This document shows, piece by piece, positions 62,921 to 64,000 of a stretch of DNA of 64,000 nucleotides. The stretch lies in NCBI RefSeq assembly GCF_000185725.2, contig NZ_KI391954.1, positions 1,088,185-1,152,184 on the forward strand, given 5' to 3'. Source of the stretch: Segniliparus rugosus ATCC BAA-974 (GTDB lineage: Bacteria > Actinomycetota > Actinomycetes > Mycobacteriales > Mycobacteriaceae). The notes under the pieces were generated by a model, which made no database searches, was not told where the DNA came from, and saw nothing but the letters and a program-made list of their open reading frames with translations. A program made the translations under genes and the position numbers. Each line of letters opens with the position of its first letter. Positions within the stretch are counted from its first letter, which is position 1.

Positions 62921-63601
62921 ATGGCTGTTCGGGGATTTTTCGGTTTCGTGTCCTTGCTCGCCGGGGCGGCGGGCGCGGCTCCGTGCGCGTATGCGGCCCC
63001 TCTGCCGGATTGCGCGGGGCTGCGAGCGCCCCAAGAGTCGGGGGCGTGCGTGTTGCGGGCGGCGGACGGGTCGGGTTTCCAGGCGCGCTGGGCCGGAGTC
63101 CCCGAGCGCCCGACCACAGCGGATCCGGACGGGAGCTGGCATGTCCATGTCGAAGTCGAGGTGTTCGGCCCCGACGGGGCGCTGCGCCAGCGCGTCGGGC
63201 AGGACGGGCCGAAACCGCCGTATTTGACGCCGGCGGACCTCGACGGCGACGGGCGGGACGAGCTGCTGGTCGCCATGGTCTACGGCGGGGCAGGCGGCAA
63301 CGGCTCCGCCGAGGTGTGGCATGACGGCGGCAGCGGCTACGCCGAAGCGGGGGAGGTCGGTCTCGGGGCGAGGCCGACCGGCTGGCGCGGGGTCTTCGCC
63401 GTGGACAGCCACGTGGACGCAGGGGCGCGCGCCTTGGATTTCTACCGGTTCGAGGGAGGCGAGGTCGTCGGGGCCGCCACCGTGCTCCGCCCGTTCAAGG
63501 ACGGACGGTGCGAAGCCAGGTTGGGCGATATCGCCGGGCTCGGCCTGACCGCGAGCGAGGCCGAAGAGCGTTTCTGCGCGGAGGCTTCGCGCGCGACGTG
63601 A
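62921..63601 (+). CDS. secreted protein with FG-GAP-like repeat
   Basis: A 226-residue exported protein: signal peptide MAVRGFFGFVSLLAGAAGAAPCAYAAP. The mature domain has cysteines near both ends (LPDCAGLRA, GACVLRAADG, DGRCEARLG, RFCAEA) and a calcium-binding-like loop LTPADLDGDGRDELLVAMVYGGAGGNGSAEVW, the D-x-D-x-D-G pattern of FG-GAP/VCBS-type repeats. Strands elsewhere (WHVHVEVEVFGPDG) are consistent with a beta-propeller fragment or beta-sandwich. No enzyme signature. It lies 18 bp after the methyltransferase stop and 23 bp before the amine oxidase start. Confidence 0.75.
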   Translation: MAVRGFFGFVSLLAGAAGAAPCAYAAPLPDCAGLRAPQESGACVLRAADGSGFQARWAGVPERPTTADPDGSWHVHVEVEVFGPDGALRQRVGQDGPKPPYLTPADLDGDGRDELLVAMVYGGAGGNGSAEVWHDGGSGYAEAGEVGLGARPTGWRGVFAVDSHVDAGARALDFYRFEGGEVVGAATVLRPFKDGRCEARLGDIAGLGLTASEAEERFCAEASRAT

Positions 63602-63623
63602 TCGCCGGGTGCCATGATGGGCT

Positions 63624-64000
63624 ATGGCTGCATCACCTGCTTGCGTCGACGTCGTGGTGGTCGGGGCCGGGCTCGCCGGGCTGACCGCGGCCCGTGAGCT
63701 GGTCCGGGCGGGACGGTCCGTCGTGGTGGTCGAGGGCAGGGACCGCGTTGGCGGGCGCACGCTGAACGCGACCGTCGCCGGGGCGCACGTCGACCTCGGC
63801 GGCACCTTCGTCGGGCCGACCCAGCGCGAGGTGCTGGCGCTGGCCGACGAGCTGGGGCTCGCGGCGAGCCCGACCTACGACGAGGGCGCGAACCTGGTCC
63901 GCTGGCGCGGCAGGACGCGCGAGTACAAGGGGATGATCCCGTTCCCCATCGGCCCCCGAGCGCTGCTCGGCGTCGGCTGGGCGCAGTGGCGCTACGAGCG
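63624..64000 (+). CDS. flavin-containing amine oxidase, N-terminal part (runs off the window)
   Basis: The last 377 bases encode the first 125 residues of a flavin amine oxidase. DVVVVGAGLAGLTAARELVRAGRSVVVVEGRDRVGGR is the full FAD-binding Rossmann segment with G-x-G-x-x-G and the terminal R-x-G-G-R, and VDLGGTFVGPTQREVLALADELGL follows in register, as in monoamine and putrescine oxidases. The ATG at 63624 is chosen from homology. The substrate-binding and C-terminal FAD domains are outside the window, so the amine cannot be named. Confidence 0.9.
   Translation, partial: MAASPACVDVVVVGAGLAGLTAARELVRAGRSVVVVEGRDRVGGRTLNATVAGAHVDLGGTFVGPTQREVLALADELGLAASPTYDEGANLVRWRGRTREYKGMIPFPIGPRALLGVGWAQWRYE

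Overview
The window is GC-rich DNA (roughly two-thirds G+C by eye) from an actinobacterium with a mycolic-acid type envelope. Pointers are two mmpS-mmpL operons, a single-chain reducing type I polyketide synthase next to a PapA-like acyltransferase, a LytR-CpsA-Psr cell-wall ligase, a monomeric isocitrate dehydrogenase, an EspC-like type VII secretion substrate, and many genes with a -10 hexamer 6-7 nt before the start codon (leaderless mRNAs). It fits Mycobacteriales, perhaps a Segniliparus-like lineage; the genus is a guess.

Layout. 1-8 kb: chromosomal genes (alpha/beta hydrolase fragment, quinone oxidoreductase, LCP ligase, secreted protein, icd). 8.2-11.0 kb: a NaeI-type restriction-modification locus with an HNH nuclease gene translationally coupled to the NaeI-like gene. 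11.3-27.9 kb: stacked elements at a tRNA-Pro(GGG) gene. An identical 49-bp sequence, the 3' part of that tRNA, occurs three times (11299, 19086, 27793). Between copies 1 and 2 lies a type I restriction operon, hsdM-hsdS-(NucS/DUF91-like nuclease)-hsdR. Between copies 2 and 3 lies an 8.7-kb element with tyrosine integrase, AlpA/Xis-like protein, Toprim-helicase replication protein, two-domain XRE regulator and a terminase-small-subunit-like protein, but no capsid or tail genes. This is the gene set of a phage satellite. It also carries two cargo genes: an EspC-like/DUF4185 protein with a YxxxD export motif and a small Cys-containing secreted protein. A decayed integrase 3' end left of copy 1 shows that a third element was once there.

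28-44 kb: class II aldolase, mmpS-mmpL (MmpL4/5-like, Met-rich coiled coil), a GabT-like aminotransferase, a small secreted protein, tRNA-Gln(TTG), an FAD monooxygenase-like enzyme, a Ser/Gly/Ala/Thr-repeat envelope protein, a DUF2505 protein and a second mmpS-mmpL pair. 44-52.6 kb: a KS-AT-DH-ER-KR-ACP synthase of 2261 aa followed by an HHxxxDG acyltransferase. With the adjacent transporter this looks like a lipid or glycolipid assembly and export locus.

52.6-64 kb: GH6 glycoside hydrolase, an Eco29kI-type (GIY-YIG) restriction-modification pair, small secreted proteins, a crotonase-fold enzyme, exonuclease III, a relict truncated-haemoglobin start, a secreted beta-propeller-like protein, a MocR regulator divergent from its YczE membrane partner, a frameshifted SAM methyltransferase and the start of an amine oxidase. 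The window thus holds three restriction-modification systems of three types plus a probable phage satellite, suggesting strong past phage pressure.
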